A stretch of DNA of 64,000 bases from Pantoea sp. CCBC3-3-1. Its GTDB lineage: Bacteria > Pseudomonadota > Gammaproteobacteria > Enterobacterales > Enterobacteriaceae. Below, piece by piece: positions 34,003 to 47,797 of this stretch (position 1 is its first letter; the number at the start of each line of letters is the position of its first letter). Position numbers and translations under genes: made by a program. Under the pieces are notes generated by a model. It had not been told where the DNA came from, did no database searches, and was given only the letters and a program-made list of their open reading frames with translations. The stretch spans positions 930,001 through 994,000 of the forward strand of contig NZ_CP034363.1 in NCBI RefSeq assembly GCF_007981265.1, given 5' to 3'.

Positions 34003-34710
34003 TTAACGATTGTCGATTGCCGTCACCAGCGTTCCGCTGGCATTCACGCACCAGCGCACGTTGAAATCCAGTAGCCAGGCAGCATATTCACGCTCGGGTT
34101 CTTCGCCTTTGCGGTAGGCCGGACGCGGATCCTGCGCAAGAACCTGAGTAATAAACCGGGCCAGATGCGGATACTGCTGTTGATGCTGCGCCATCTGCTG
34201 CAGTGCCAGCGGCGAAAAAGTGACCGGCATCAGCGCGTCGGGAGCCTGCTGAGCAAAGCCTGCTCGCGCATCCGGTATGGCTTCGGCAAAGGGCAGATAG
34301 GGTTTAATATCGATAACGGGCGTGCCATCAACCAGATCCAGACTCCCCAGCTCCAGTATAACGCCCCCTTTTTCAGTGCGGATGCCGGTCAGCTCAACCA
34401 GGGACATGCCGACAGGGTTCGGGCGGAAGGTCGACCGGGTTGCGAAAACACCCATGCGCGTGTTGCCGCCGAGTCGCGGGGGCCGCACGGTTGGACGCCA
34501 GCCGCCGTCCATCGTTTGATGAAAGACAAACATCAGCCATAAATGGCTGAACGCTTCCAGGCCCCGAACGGCTTCCGGTTGATTATAAGGAGGCTGAAGA
34601 TGCAGTTCGCCGCCGCCATCCTGAATCAGGCCTGGCTGGCGTGGAACGGCAAACTTCTCCTTCCAGGGGGAACGGATAGTGCCGATTTGCTGGAAGGAAA
34701 AGGAACTCAT
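34003..34710 (-). CDS. trmO: tRNA (N6-threonylcarbamoyladenosine37-N6)-methyltransferase TrmO
   Basis: TrmO (YaeB/TsaA) methylates t6A37 of tRNA-Thr to m6t6A using SAM in an unusual single-sheeted barrel fold. The 235-residue protein has the E. coli length and conserved GVFATRSTFRPNPVG and SLDLVDGTPVIDIKPYLPF segments. Its start overlaps the rcsF stop by 4 nt, indicating co-translation. Confidence 0.95.
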   Translation of the reverse strand: MSSFSFQQIGTIRSPWKEKFAVPRQPGLIQDGGGELHLQPPYNQPEAVRGLEAFSHLWLMFVFHQTMDGGWRPTVRPPRLGGNTRMGVFATRSTFRPNPVGMSLVELTGIRTEKGGVILELGSLDLVDGTPVIDIKPYLPFAEAIPDARAGFAQQAPDALMPVTFSPLALQQMAQHQQQYPHLARFITQVLAQDPRPAYRKGEEPEREYAAWLLDFNVRWCVNASGTLVTAIDNR

Positions 34711-35111
34711 TGGCCGGTCACTTTCAGCGCGGAACCCTGACAGACGGCCTGGCGATAACAGCCCTGCGAGTTACTGACAATTTCGCACTGATGCAGTAAC
34801 ACCGCGTTAGCCTTCATATTTGCGGCACGGATCTGCATTCTCTTGCGCGCAGTATTGATATTTGGCGGTGAGCTTTGTCTGCCCACCTGGCAATCTTCGC
34901 CATACACTTCGCCAAGATCGCGGAAGGGTTTGCTTAGCAGATCGTTGGTATCAGTATAAAGTTTTACCGGAGCAGGGCGTGGTGCAGGCTTGGCTCGCAC
35001 GGGTTCAGTTTGCGCTGCCGGCTTGAAAGGCTCAACGGGCTTATACGGTTTATGCAGCAACGAACACCCTGTCAGCGAAAGGGCTAACAAACAGAGCGGT
35101 ACAACACGCAT
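34707..35111 (-). CDS. rcsF: Outer membrane lipoprotein RcsF
   Basis: RcsF senses envelope stress and triggers the Rcs phosphorelay by releasing IgaA. At 134 residues it equals E. coli. The lipobox LTGC places the lipidated cysteine at C16. A proline- and basic-rich linker (about 20-55) precedes the globular domain with four cysteines (DCQV, HQCEI, GCYRQAVC) that form the two non-consecutive disulfides known in the family. Confidence 0.96.
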   Translation of the reverse strand: MRVVPLCLLALSLTGCSLLHKPYKPVEPFKPAAQTEPVRAKPAPRPAPVKLYTDTNDLLSKPFRDLGEVYGEDCQVGRQSSPPNINTARKRMQIRAANMKANAVLLHQCEIVSNSQGCYRQAVCQGSALKVTGQ

Positions 35112-35186
35112 GGGAACGTCCTTATGATCGGTAAAAGTGGCGTTATTGAAGCAAGCCCGGGGATAAATAACAAGCGCTTAGAAATG

Positions 35187-35214
35187 AACAAAGCAGGCAA
35201 ATGCCTGCTTTGTT
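35187..35214 (-). terminator. Terminator-like hairpin downstream of metQ
   Basis: A perfect 13-bp inverted repeat (AACAAAGCAGGCA / TGCCTGCTTTGTT) with a 2-nt loop. On the minus strand the arm itself gives TTTGTT, followed by CATTT. It lies 49 nt past the metQ stop and before rcsF. Confidence 0.65.
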
Positions 35215-35262
35215 GAGGAAGTTAGCAACGGTATCGGCCGATAAGGCGCTACCGCAGGTGGA

Positions 35263-36078
35263 TTACCACCCCTTAACTGCACCGCCGTTGAAAATCTTGT
35301 TTGCGGCATTACTGACTTCATCGGACTGATACGCCTGAACGAATTTCTTCACGTTTTCAGCATCTTTGTTGTCTTCACGCGCCACAAGCATATTCACGTA
35401 AGGTGAATCTTTATCTTCCACAAAGATGCCATCTTTCGCTGGCGTCAGGTTGATCTGGCTCGCATAGGTGGTGTTGATCACCGCCAGCGCAATTTTTTCA
35501 TCGTCCAGAGAACGTGGCAGCTGTGGTGCTTCCAGCTCAACCAGCTTGATGTTTTTCGGATTCTCTACCACATCCAGCGAGGTTGGCAGCAGACCAACGC
35601 CATCTTTCAGCTTGATCAGACCGACTTTTTGCAGCAGCAGCAGTGAGCGCCCCAGGTTGGTTGGGTCGTTTGGAATCGCGACCTGAGCACCGTTTTGTAA
35701 CTCATCCAGTGATTTGATTTTCTTTGAATAACCGGCAATCGGATAGACAAAGGTATTGCCTACGGAAACCAGTTTGTAACCGCGATCCTTGATCTGTTGA
35801 TCCAGGTAAGGCTTGTGCTGGAAAGCGTTAACATCAATATCGCCCTTGCTTAACGCTTCGTTAGGCAGCACGTAATCGTTAAAGGTTACCAGCTCAACGT
35901 CCAGACCGTATTTGTCTTTAGCAACTTGCTTAGCCACTTCAGCAACCTGCTGCTCGGCACCGACAATGACGCCCACTTTAATATGGTTTGGATCTTTCGC
36001 TTTTTGATCGCAACCAACCAGCGCCAAAGTACCAATCAGCGCGCCCACAGCGGCAAACGTTTTAAAATTAAAAGACAT
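35263..36078 (-). CDS. metQ: D-methionine-binding lipoprotein MetQ
   Basis: MetQ is the periplasmic, membrane-anchored methionine-binding protein of the MetNIQ ABC importer. The protein is 271 residues, as in E. coli. A lipobox LALVGC sets the lipidated cysteine at C23. The NlpA-family binding fold covers about 28-271. It is the last gene of metN-metI-metQ, 30 nt after metI. Confidence 0.97.
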   Translation of the reverse strand: MSFNFKTFAAVGALIGTLALVGCDQKAKDPNHIKVGVIVGAEQQVAEVAKQVAKDKYGLDVELVTFNDYVLPNEALSKGDIDVNAFQHKPYLDQQIKDRGYKLVSVGNTFVYPIAGYSKKIKSLDELQNGAQVAIPNDPTNLGRSLLLLQKVGLIKLKDGVGLLPTSLDVVENPKNIKLVELEAPQLPRSLDDEKIALAVINTTYASQINLTPAKDGIFVEDKDSPYVNMLVAREDNKDAENVKKFVQAYQSDEVSNAANKIFNGGAVKGW

Positions 36079-36108
36079 ATCCCTTCCTTAATCTGTTCGA
36101 ACGAACGT

Positions 36109-36762
36109 TTATTTATGTGTGACCGCACGGACAATGCGGTCGCCACAGAACTGAATCAAATAGACTAAAACGACTAACAGGACCAACACCGTATTCATGA
36201 CCGTTGCGTTATAACCAATGTAGCCATACTGAATACCAATCTGACCCAGACCGCCAGCACCGACGGCGCCGCCCATTGCTGAATAGCCGACCAGCGTGAT
36301 GAGCGTAATCGTCGCTGCGTTAATCAGGCCAGGAAGCGCTTCAGGCAGCAGCACTTTCTTAACGATCTGCAAAGGCGTCGCGCCCATTGCTCGTGAAGCT
36401 TCAATCAATCCTGCGGGCAGTTCCAGCAGCGTGTTTTCTACCATACGGGCAATAAAGGGCGCGGCTCCGATGGTCAGCGGCACGATAGCGGCCTGCAAGC
36501 CAATTGACGTTCCTACAATCATGCGGGTGAATGGAATCATCCACACCAGTAAAATGATAAACGGAATGGCGCGGAAGATATTGACGACGGCCGATAAAAA
36601 GCGATACAGCGCACGGTTTTCAATGATCTGCCCCGGGCGGGTGACATATAAAAGGACGCCAAGGGGCAGGCCAATAACAAAACCGAAAAAGCCAGAGACG
36701 AACGTCATCACCAGCGTTTCCCATACGCCACGGCAGAGTAGAAGAATCATTGCCTCAGACAT
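36109..36762 (-). CDS. metI: D-methionine ABC transporter permease MetI
   Basis: MetI is the inner-membrane permease of the methionine importer. It has 217 residues, equal to E. coli, five predicted membrane helices, and the EAA coupling motif ([25 protein letters not shown]) about 130-155. Its start overlaps the metN stop by 8 nt, as in the E. coli operon. Confidence 0.97.
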   Translation of the reverse strand: MSEAMILLLCRGVWETLVMTFVSGFFGFVIGLPLGVLLYVTRPGQIIENRALYRFLSAVVNIFRAIPFIILLVWMIPFTRMIVGTSIGLQAAIVPLTIGAAPFIARMVENTLLELPAGLIEASRAMGATPLQIVKKVLLPEALPGLINAATITLITLVGYSAMGGAVGAGGLGQIGIQYGYIGYNATVMNTVLVLLVVLVYLIQFCGDRIVRAVTHK

Positions 36763-37786
36763 AACCTAACACCTCTACCTTTACATGATGCTCTTGCAGA
36801 AAATCGATTGCTGCTTGTGTATCCGCGTCTGCGCCGTGCATCTCAGTCAGCATAATGCCGAACTTCACGCCACCGGCATAATCCATCTGAGCGCTGATAA
36901 TATTGTTATTCACGTCGAAACGACGGGCTGCTTCAGAGAGAAGCGGCGCGTCTACCGACTGCCCGGTAAATTCCAGCCTTAATAAAGGAACGCTATCCGC
37001 TTTGGCCACCGCCGACAAACGTTCAGCATAGTCATCGGGAATATCCAGATGCAGAGTGGACTGAATAAACTGCTGAGCCAGAGGGGTTTTAGGGTGGGAG
37101 AAGACTTCACTCACCGTATCCTTCTCTATTAACTGACCATTGCTGATTACCGCGACCTGATCGCAGATGCGTTTCACCACATCCATCTCATGGGTGATAA
37201 GCAGAATAGTAATGCCCAGGCGACGGTTGATATCTTTCAACAGCTCAAGGATAGCCCGGGTAGTCGCAGGATCGAGCGCGCTGGTGGCTTCATCACAAAG
37301 CAGCACTTTAGGGTTGGTTGCAAGCGCACGGGCGATAGCCACACGCTGTTTTTGACCGCCAGAAAGGTTGGCAGGCCAGGCGTCGTGCTTATCAGCCAGC
37401 CCAACCAGTTCCAACAGCTCGTTTACGCGCGTATTGATCTCAGCGCGCGACAGCTTGCCCAGCTCAAGAGGCAGGGCGACGTTGCCCGCAACGGTACGGG
37501 AATTTAACAAGTTAAAATGTTGGAAAATCATGCCGATTTGGCGGCGAGCCTGAGTGAGCTCGCTCTCAGAAAGCGTGGTCAAATCCTGATTATCAACCAG
37601 CACGCTGCCGGAAGTCGGGCGCTCAAGAAGGTTAACGCAGCGGATAAGCGTACTTTTACCCGCACCCGATGAACCGATGACGCCATAAATTTGTCCGGCT
37701 GGCACATGCAGGCTGACGTCTGACAGCGCTGTAATAGTGCGAGTGCCCTGCTGGAACACTTTGGTGATGTTTGTAAGTTTTATCAT
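36755..37786 (-). CDS. metN: Methionine ABC transporter ATP-binding protein MetN
   Basis: MetN powers the methionine importer. The 343 residues equal E. coli. Walker [10 protein letters not shown] is at residues 38-46, with signature [13 protein letters not shown], Walker [12 protein letters not shown] and an H-loop histidine in LITHEMD. The C-terminal NIL domain (about 265-343) binds methionine and causes trans-inhibition. MetJ-like boxes lie about 70-90 bp upstream of the start. Confidence 0.97.
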   Translation of the reverse strand: MIKLTNITKVFQQGTRTITALSDVSLHVPAGQIYGVIGSSGAGKSTLIRCVNLLERPTSGSVLVDNQDLTTLSESELTQARRQIGMIFQHFNLLNSRTVAGNVALPLELGKLSRAEINTRVNELLELVGLADKHDAWPANLSGGQKQRVAIARALATNPKVLLCDEATSALDPATTRAILELLKDINRRLGITILLITHEMDVVKRICDQVAVISNGQLIEKDTVSEVFSHPKTPLAQQFIQSTLHLDIPDDYAERLSAVAKADSVPLLRLEFTGQSVDAPLLSEAARRFDVNNNIISAQMDYAGGVKFGIMLTEMHGADADTQAAIDFLQEHHVKVEVLGYV

Positions 37787-37854
37787 TTTATTATCGTGAT
37801 GGGGTTATCCGTGGCGTAAATTTTAGTGCATCCCGACCCGGGCCGGATGCGAGT

Positions 37855-37878
37855 GGATGGTAAGGCATCCAGACGTCT
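37855..37878 (-). promoter_or_regulatory. MetJ operator (tandem met boxes) upstream of metNIQ
   Basis: Read on the minus strand, three adjacent 8-mers are AGACGTCT, GGATGCCT and TACCATCC. The first is the exact met-box consensus, and degenerate neighbours are normal because MetJ binds cooperatively to tandem boxes. A further AACGTCTT lies at 37896-37889. This predicts repression of metNIQ by MetJ with SAM. Confidence 0.8.
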
Positions 37879-37967
37879 GAATCAATCAAAGACGTTCAAT
37901 CTGCCATTCTCTCTCATGGCGCAATCATGCGATACTCTGAAGCAACATGAGTAGCAGGAGTTTCTAC

Positions 37968-38528
37968 GTGACAGACAAAATCCCAGCAATATTTCTCGAT
38001 CGTGATGGCACGATTAACGTTGATCATGGCTATGTGCATGAGAGCGACAACTTTCAGTTTATCGATGGCGTCATCGACGCAATGCGCGAACTGAAGAAGA
38101 TGGGCTATGCATTAGTGATGGTCACCAACCAGTCCGGCATTGCTCGCGGTATCTTTACTGAGGATACCTTTATGCACCTTACCGAGTGGATGGACTGGTC
38201 GCTGGCCGATCGGGAGATCGATCTGGACGGCATCTATTACTGTCCGCATCATCCAGAAGCAATAGTAGAAGAGTATCGACAGGAGTGTGATTGCCGTAAG
38301 CCTCAGCCTGGCATGTTACTGTCGGCGCAGAAAGAACTGAACATCGATATGGCGGCTTCTTATATGGTAGGCGACAAAATTGATGACATGCTGGCAGGTA
38401 AAGCGGCTGGTGTAGGTATAAAGGTATTAGTACGTAGCGGTAAGCCGGTAACGGAAGAGGGTGAAAATGCAGCAGATTGGGTGATAGATAGCCTTGCTGA
38501 CCTGCCTTCACGTATTAAACAGCGCTAA
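37968..38528 (+). CDS. gmhB: D-glycero-beta-D-manno-heptose 1,7-bisphosphate 7-phosphatase GmhB
   Basis: GmhB removes the 7-phosphate in ADP-heptose synthesis for the LPS inner core. The HAD motif FLDRDGTIN is near the N terminus. A zinc site is formed by CPHHP and CDCRKP, typical of the histidinol-phosphatase-like subclass. I chose GTG at 37968 (186 residues, [10 protein letters not shown]) because AGCAGGAG lies about 8 nt upstream and it fits the E. coli N terminus. An in-frame ATG at 37947 would add 7 residues. Confidence 0.93.
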   Translation: MTDKIPAIFLDRDGTINVDHGYVHESDNFQFIDGVIDAMRELKKMGYALVMVTNQSGIARGIFTEDTFMHLTEWMDWSLADREIDLDGIYYCPHHPEAIVEEYRQECDCRKPQPGMLLSAQKELNIDMAASYMVGDKIDDMLAGKAAGVGIKVLVRSGKPVTEEGENAADWVIDSLADLPSRIKQR

Positions 38529-38594
38529 AAAGCAGCGTTGCGTGCATTTTTAAAGCGAACGAGAAGAAAAGTTCACTTTTGTGCAAATTAGGGG

Positions 38595-38622
38595 TTGTCA
38601 GCCGGCGAGAACTCCCTATAAT
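38595..38622 (+). promoter_or_regulatory. rrn promoter P1
   Basis: TTGTCA (38595-38600) and TATAAT (38617-38622) are separated by 16 bp and followed by the G+C-rich GCGC discriminator, the standard ppGpp-sensitive rrn P1 form. Confidence 0.9.
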
Positions 38623-38715
38623 GCGCAACCACTGAGACGGCACAACGGCTTACAGCCCGCCGGTTCAGGAGGTTCAGGAAGCTGAATCGCCGGAGAAAAG
38701 CTTCTCAAAAAGAAG

Positions 38716-38743
38716 TTGACTCTGAAGGAGGAAAGCGTAATAT
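38716..38743 (+). promoter_or_regulatory. rrn promoter P2
   Basis: TTGACT (38716-38721) and TAATAT (38738-38743) are 16 bp apart, about 120 bp downstream of P1, as in E. coli rrn operons. Confidence 0.82.
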
Positions 38744-38951
38744 ACGCCACCTCGCGACAGGAAGCTAAGGCACTGTTCGCAACGCTCTTTAACAATTTAT
38801 CAGACAATCTGTGTGGGCACTCGCAGGATTGATATCAAGACACCTTCGGGTGTCAAAAAATATCAAGTCTTAAGAGTGAACACATAATGAAAATTCATTA
38901 TGACGTTTTACACTTGAGCATCGCTGCACTTGTTGCAGCAAATCGAACTTT

Positions 38952-40494
<1,543 letters not shown>

Positions 40495-40568
40495 CCTGAA
40501 GATACTTTCCCGCGTAGTGCTCACACAGATTGTCTGATAGAAAAGTAACGAGCAGAAAAAACCTCTAC

Positions 40569-40645
<77 letters not shown>

Positions 40646-40796
40646 AATTTCATCTCATGCTGCGTTATGTGTTCGGTCGTTTATAAGCATAAACTTCCCT
40701 CTCACATGCCTTGCCTGAGAAGAAATTAACATGTTCACGAAAGTGGAAATGTGACTCCTGGTGAGTGGTAGTAGATGGTCTCTGCAGTAACTGTAT

Positions 40797-40872
40797 GGGG
40801 CTATAGCTCAGCTGGGAGAGCGCCTGCCTTGCACGCAGGAGGTCAGCGGTTCGATCCCGCTTAGCTCCACCA
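40797..40872 (+). tRNA. alaV: tRNA-Ala (TGC)
   Basis: A 76-nt cloverleaf with encoded CCA. The anticodon loop CTTGCAC gives TGC. It is the second spacer tRNA, 151 nt after tRNA-Ile. A second boxA (TGCTCTTTAACA, 40935-40946) lies between it and 23S. Confidence 0.97.
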
Positions 40873-41077
40873 TGCAGTTTACTGAACTATCTCAAAACTG
40901 ATTTTACCGTAAGGTGAGTCACGTTTGAGATATTTGCTCTTTAACAATCCGGAACAAGCTGAAAATTGAAACGACACGTCGTGTTTATCCTCCGTAATAA
41001 GGATAAACAAAACGATGTGTTCGAGTCTCTCAAATGCTTACAACAGCAGTGTCTTTCGGGACGCTTGTGGGTTGTGA

Positions 41078-43984
<2,907 letters not shown>

Positions 43985-44091
43985 ACAACGCCAGAAGCGT
44001 TCTGTAGCGTTGAGAGACGCAAAGATTTTCAGCTTGTTAACCGGATAAAGATTTATCTGTTCTGCGGACCACGGTCCGTGGGATTTTGCTT

Positions 44092-44190
44092 TGTGGCAAG
44101 GCGGCAAGAGCCGTGAAGGAAGGAGCATACTGAAGTATGTGACTGACTTTACAAGCGCAGCCAACGCGGCCACGGAGCGGAAGACACAGG
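44092..44190 (+). repeat. ERIC-like repeat inside the 23S-5S spacer, copy C
   Basis: CAAGGCG (44097-44103) is followed after 22 nt by the palindrome CATAC-TGAA-GTATG (44126-44139) and TGAC, then after 24 nt by ACGCGG (44164-44169), with AGCCAACGC as in ERIC elements. It enlarges the 23S-5S spacer to 221 nt, against about 90 nt in E. coli. Being transcribed with the operon, it must be tolerated by rRNA processing. Ends are approximate. Confidence 0.62.
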
Positions 44191-44205
44191 ACAGAGCACA
44201 GAATT

Positions 44206-44325
44206 TGCCTGGCGGCTTTAGCGCGGTGGTCCCACCTGACCCCATGCCGAACTCAGAAGTGAAACGCCGTAGCGCCGATGGTAGTGTGGGGTCTCCCCAT
44301 GCGAGAGTAGGGAACTGCCAGGCAT
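44206..44325 (+). rRNA. rrf: 5S ribosomal RNA, first copy
   Basis: 120 nt, starting TGCCTGGCGGC and ending ACTGCCAGGCAT, which pair as helix I. It contains the family core CCCACCTGACCCCATGCCGA. It follows 23S after a long spacer carrying an ERIC-like repeat. Confidence 0.97.
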
Positions 44326-44375
44326 CAAATTAAGCATTAAGCGTGTGTTTTCCGCTTACTGTAAGTAATAAGCGT

Positions 44376-44451
44376 GCTGATATGGCTCAGTTGGTAGAGC
44401 GCACCCTTGGTAAGGGTGAGGTCCCCAGTTCGACTCTGGGTATCAGCACCA
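44376..44451 (+). tRNA. tRNA-Thr (GGT)
   Basis: A 76-nt cloverleaf with encoded CCA. The anticodon loop TTGGTAA gives GGT. It lies between two identical 5S genes, an arrangement known from E. coli rrnD (rrfD-thrV-rrfF) but not rrnH. Confidence 0.97.
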
Positions 44452-44480
44452 GTAATATGGCATGAGTTCGGAAAAGAATT

Positions 44481-44600
44481 TGCCTGGCGGCTTTAGCGCG
44501 GTGGTCCCACCTGACCCCATGCCGAACTCAGAAGTGAAACGCCGTAGCGCCGATGGTAGTGTGGGGTCTCCCCATGCGAGAGTAGGGAACTGCCAGGCAT
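44481..44600 (+). rRNA. rrf: 5S ribosomal RNA, second copy
   Basis: 120 nt, identical base for base to the first 5S copy of this operon as far as I could compare by eye. It follows tRNA-Thr by 29 nt. It is probably excised by RNase E from the same transcript. Confidence 0.97.
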
Positions 44601-44716
44601 CAATTAAGTAGCAGTAAACGTGAGTTAACCGTTTGCGCTCAGACCTCTCCCTTGACACGGAAAGGGCGAAACACCTGATATCAGAAGCAACATTCTGAGT
44701 TCAGTACAGAATCGGT

Positions 44717-44793
44717 GGAGCGGTAGTTCAGTTGGTTAGAATACCTGCCTGTCACGCAGGGGGTCGCGGGTTCGAGCCCCGTCCGTTCCGCCA
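44717..44793 (+). tRNA. aspU: tRNA-Asp (GTC), distal to the rRNA operon
   Basis: A 77-nt cloverleaf with encoded CCA. The anticodon loop CTGTCAC gives GTC. It is identical to the solitary tRNA-Asp at 52140-52216. It is the last gene of the rRNA operon, 11 nt before the terminator stem. The symbol is given by position with E. coli rrnH. Confidence 0.97.
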
Positions 44794-44804
44794 CTTTACA
44801 TAAG

Positions 44805-44835
44805 GCCCTGAGTCATCTGACTCAGGGCTTTTTTG
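44805..44835 (+). terminator. Rho-independent terminator of the rRNA operon
   Basis: A perfect 11-bp stem GCCCTGAGTCA / TGACTCAGGGC with a 2-base centre is followed by TTTTTTG. Confidence 0.93.
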
Positions 44836-44963
44836 TTTATAGCCCAACGGCGCCCAGGGCACTATGCAAGACTTCGTGTTTCATGCAGGCTTCAATGATC
44901 AACAGCGAGCTGAATTGCAATAAAGCGATGCCCTAAAGGAACAGGGCAGGTTAGGGCTCTGGT

Positions 44964-45884
44964 TTACTTTCCCTGGCCGATTGCTTTGCCTTGTGACTGC
45001 CCTGCAAGCCATTCTCCGATAAAATCGATAAACGAGCGGATACGCGTGCTAACCGCACGGTCGCTGTAATAAACCGCGTTGAAAGGCATCTCAACCGGCA
45101 ACAGTTTATCCGCCATCAGCTCAACAAGCTTCCCTTCAGCAAGGTCTTTATCGATCATAAAATCGGACAGGCAGGCAATGCCATTACCCGTCAGACAAAG
45201 CTGCCTGATTGTTTCACCACTATTTGACGTGCACTCGGGAGTAATGTCGTACAGCTGACCGTCTGCTTTTGCAACGGGCCAGCGATTCAGACTAAGTGGT
45301 TCAACAAATCCCAGGCAAGGATGATGAGTAAGATCTTCTACGCGTTCAGGGACGCCATACTCACTAAGATATGCCGGGCTGGCGACAATTTTTCTGCGGC
45401 TGATGAAAAGCGGACGGGCACGTAAGCTTGAATCGGATAAATTTCCAGCTCGAATAGCAATATCTACTTTTCGCTCAATTAAATTGATAAAGGTCTCTGA
45501 CGAAACCAGTGAAAGCGTTACTTCAGGAAAGCGTTTACGAAAGGGTTTAATCATTGGCATTAGCAAATGCAGAACAACAGGCGTTGCCGCATCGATTCGC
45601 AGCGAGCCTTGTGGCATATTTTTGCTCTCTATCAGCTCATTTTCGGCCGCCGCCATTTCCTGCAGGATCGACTGTACCCGACGAAAGTAAGCTTCGCCTT
45701 CTTGTGTCAGTTTAATTTGTCGGGTCGTTCGGGTTAGTAGTTCAACACCAAGCTTATTTTCAAGCTTTTTAACAGCCCGACTAACCGCAGAATTAGCCAT
45801 GCTCAGCCGTTCTGCTGCTCGGCTAAAGCTTCCACCTTCAACAACGGCTACAAAAATTGCCAGTTCTTCTGAATGGGCTTTCAT
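44964..45884 (-). CDS. yafC: LysR-family transcriptional regulator YafC
   Basis: A 306-residue LysR regulator (E. coli YafC 304). The N-terminal winged helix-turn-helix (about 5-65) includes [20 protein letters not shown]. The co-inducer domain (about 90-295) is of the CrgA-like subgroup. Targets are unknown. In E. coli it sits between dkgB and yafD; here dkgB is missing, so yafC is next to the rRNA operon. It is divergent from yafD across about 210 bp, where its own regulatory site would be expected. Confidence 0.92.
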   Translation of the reverse strand: MKAHSEELAIFVAVVEGGSFSRAAERLSMANSAVSRAVKKLENKLGVELLTRTTRQIKLTQEGEAYFRRVQSILQEMAAAENELIESKNMPQGSLRIDAATPVVLHLLMPMIKPFRKRFPEVTLSLVSSETFINLIERKVDIAIRAGNLSDSSLRARPLFISRRKIVASPAYLSEYGVPERVEDLTHHPCLGFVEPLSLNRWPVAKADGQLYDITPECTSNSGETIRQLCLTGNGIACLSDFMIDKDLAEGKLVELMADKLLPVEMPFNAVYYSDRAVSTRIRSFIDFIGEWLAGQSQGKAIGQGK

Positions 45885-46094
45885 TATTGCTCCCTGGACA
45901 AAATTGTGTTGTCACTGTGGCTCTTTTTGTTATTTAAGCATGCGCCGATCTTCAGCGCCAGCTATGTCGTATTAACATAAATCTTTACTTAGCTTCTGAC
46001 AGTTATTAGCAGGCTCTGATTGAAACCCGACGCTAAAGTCCCTATAACTGAAGGAAGCTATACACATTTTCAGCTAATAAGGTCAGGCGATAAC

Positions 46095-46892
46095 GTGCGG
46101 AAAAAGACTTATGCCATGAGATATGTTGCAGGGCAGCCAGCGGAACGGATTTTTCCGCCTGGTGCGATGCTGCATGTCGGGAAAGCATTACCGCCAGGCG
46201 CGCCACTCACGGCTGAATCTTCATTGCGCGTGCTGGTCTGGAATATTTTCAAGCAGCAACGTGCAGAATGGCTGTCCGTTTTGCAGAATTTTGGCAAAGA
46301 TGCGCATTTGGTACTGCTCCAGGAAGCGCAAACAACGCCTGAACTGGTGAAGTTTGCGACGACTAACTATCTGGCTGCCGATCAGGTTCCTGCTTTCGTA
46401 TTGCCGCAGCATCCTTCAGGCGTAATGACGCTGGCGTCAGCTCATCCGGTCTACTGCTACCCCTTAAGGGAGCGGGAACCCCTGCTGCGTCTTGCCAAGT
46501 CAGCGTTGGTAACGGCTTATCCGCTCCCAGATAACCAGATGCTGATGGTGGTGAATATCCATGCCGTTAATTTCAGCCTGGGCATTGACGTCTACAGTAA
46601 ACAGCTGGGGCCGATCGGTGAACAAATCATTCATCATCGTGGGCCGGTTATTATGGCCGGTGATTTTAATGCCTGGAGCCGCCAGCGCATCAATGCTTTA
46701 TACACTTTTGCTCAGGATATGGGACTCACAGAGGTGAGTTTTACTGACGATCACCGCCGTAAGGCTTTTGGTCGCCCGCTGGACTTTGTGTTCTATCGCG
46801 GTATGAAGGTTGCGGAAGCTTCTGTGCTGGTTACCCGAGCCTCCGACCATAATCCGTTGCTGGTCGAGTTTCAGCCCGCGCCCCCACGCTAG
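46095..46892 (+). CDS. yafD: YafD, endonuclease/exonuclease/phosphatase family protein
   Basis: YafD belongs to the DNase I-like (EEP) superfamily. Visible motifs are [19 protein letters not shown] (metal-binding Glu), [10 protein letters not shown] and the C-terminal [12 protein letters not shown], covering the catalytic Asp, Asn and His positions. The cellular substrate is not established. I chose GTG at 46095 (265 residues, [10 protein letters not shown]), matching the E. coli N terminus, with GGTCAGGCG upstream. The open frame reaches a TTG at 46020 without similarity. It overlaps the convergent cyclase gene by 3 nt at the stop. Confidence 0.92.
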   Translation: MRKKTYAMRYVAGQPAERIFPPGAMLHVGKALPPGAPLTAESSLRVLVWNIFKQQRAEWLSVLQNFGKDAHLVLLQEAQTTPELVKFATTNYLAADQVPAFVLPQHPSGVMTLASAHPVYCYPLREREPLLRLAKSALVTAYPLPDNQMLMVVNIHAVNFSLGIDVYSKQLGPIGEQIIHHRGPVIMAGDFNAWSRQRINALYTFAQDMGLTEVSFTDDHRRKAFGRPLDFVFYRGMKVAEASVLVTRASDHNPLLVEFQPAPPR

Positions 46893-47590
46893 TTATCTTT
46901 CACCAGCGCAACTGCCCTGACAGGAGAAGCTGACGCGCCTTTAATGCGCAGGGGCAGGGCAATGAAAGTGAATTCAGCAGGAAGGCGGTAAAGATTGGCC
47001 AGGCTTTCAATAATCATCCCGCCGGCGCTTAAAACAGCCCGGTGAGCGGCATAATTTTCACTGGTAAAAGCATCCAAAGACATGGAGTCGGTGCCAAACA
47101 CCGTCACGCCCTTTCGCAGTAAATACGCAGCGCCTTCACCAGACAAGCCCGCCCAGTTTTCCATAAACTCTGCATGATGTGGACGACGCTGCCATTTACG
47201 ATCGTATCCGGTACGAATCAGTACAATATCGTGCGCAACAATCTCACCATGGCATGACTCCCATTCTTCCAGCTGTGCCTGGCTTATTTCGCTGTTTGCG
47301 GGCAGATGCGACATATCCATGCAGCGTCCGCGCCCCATCAGCTGGCGTACATCGGTTTGGTCGATGCTTTTACCCTGTTCAATGAAATGCACAGGCGCAT
47401 CAATGTGCGTACCACAGTGGTCGCCAAGGCTAAGCTGGCAATTGTAGTTACCATCACCCGTACTAAAATCTTCGGCTTTACTCATAAAAAAACGCCCGTC
47501 GCCAGGCCAGACTGGCATCTGCTCTTCATACAGGTGATTCAGCTCGATTAGACGATGCTGGCTTAACAGATTGACAAGATCGTTATTCAT
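46889..47590 (-). CDS. Cyclase-family (kynurenine formamidase-like) metal hydrolase
   Basis: About 233 residues of the cyclase/arylformamidase family (PF04199). The metal-binding signature [14 protein letters not shown] is intact, and [16 protein letters not shown] near the N terminus is typical. Members hydrolyse N-formylkynurenine, isatin or other cyclic amides; the substrate here is unknown. Start is uncertain: three in-frame ATGs occur at 47632, 47608 and 47590, none with a strong ribosome site, and I took the last because similarity begins just after it. In E. coli yafE is at this place. Stops overlap with yafD (convergent). Confidence 0.82.
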   Translation of the reverse strand: MNNDLVNLLSQHRLIELNHLYEEQMPVWPGDGRFFMSKAEDFSTGDGNYNCQLSLGDHCGTHIDAPVHFIEQGKSIDQTDVRQLMGRGRCMDMSHLPANSEISQAQLEEWESCHGEIVAHDIVLIRTGYDRKWQRRPHHAEFMENWAGLSGEGAAYLLRKGVTVFGTDSMSLDAFTSENYAAHRAVLSAGGMIIESLANLYRLPAEFTFIALPLRIKGASASPVRAVALVKDN

Positions 47591-47730
47591 AAGCTTTTTA
47601 TCATTCATCGGAGAAGAGAAGCAGTAAAGCATAACGGGTCGTTGTCAGGAAAGGAAAAACCGGGGTGCCTGACTGGGAGAATAGGAAAGAAGACGAAACG
47701 AACGTTGAACAGAAAATAAAGCAGATATAA

Positions 47731-47784
47731 AAAACCAGCCCGTTAAGCATCTCAAACAAAGAGCGCTTAACTGCGGCTGGTTTT
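47731..47784 (-). terminator. Terminator of mltD
   Basis: On the minus strand after the mltD stop, AAAACCAGCC (reverse arm at 47775-47784) and GGCTGGTTTT pair, with an inner GCTTAA/TTAAGC pairing. The distal arm runs into TTTTTTATAT. Confidence 0.75.
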
Positions 47785-47797
47785 AAAGTACAACAGG

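Larger units (their letters stand above)
38529..38951 (+). promoter_or_regulatory. rRNA operon promoter and leader region (no gene)
   Basis: The 423 bp between gmhB and 16S contain no gene. They hold promoters P1 and P2, an A/T-rich stretch upstream of P1 that could be an UP element with Fis sites, the boxA antitermination sequence CGCTCTTTAACA (38783-38794), and the upstream arm of the 16S processing stem (38798-38821). Confidence 0.85.
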
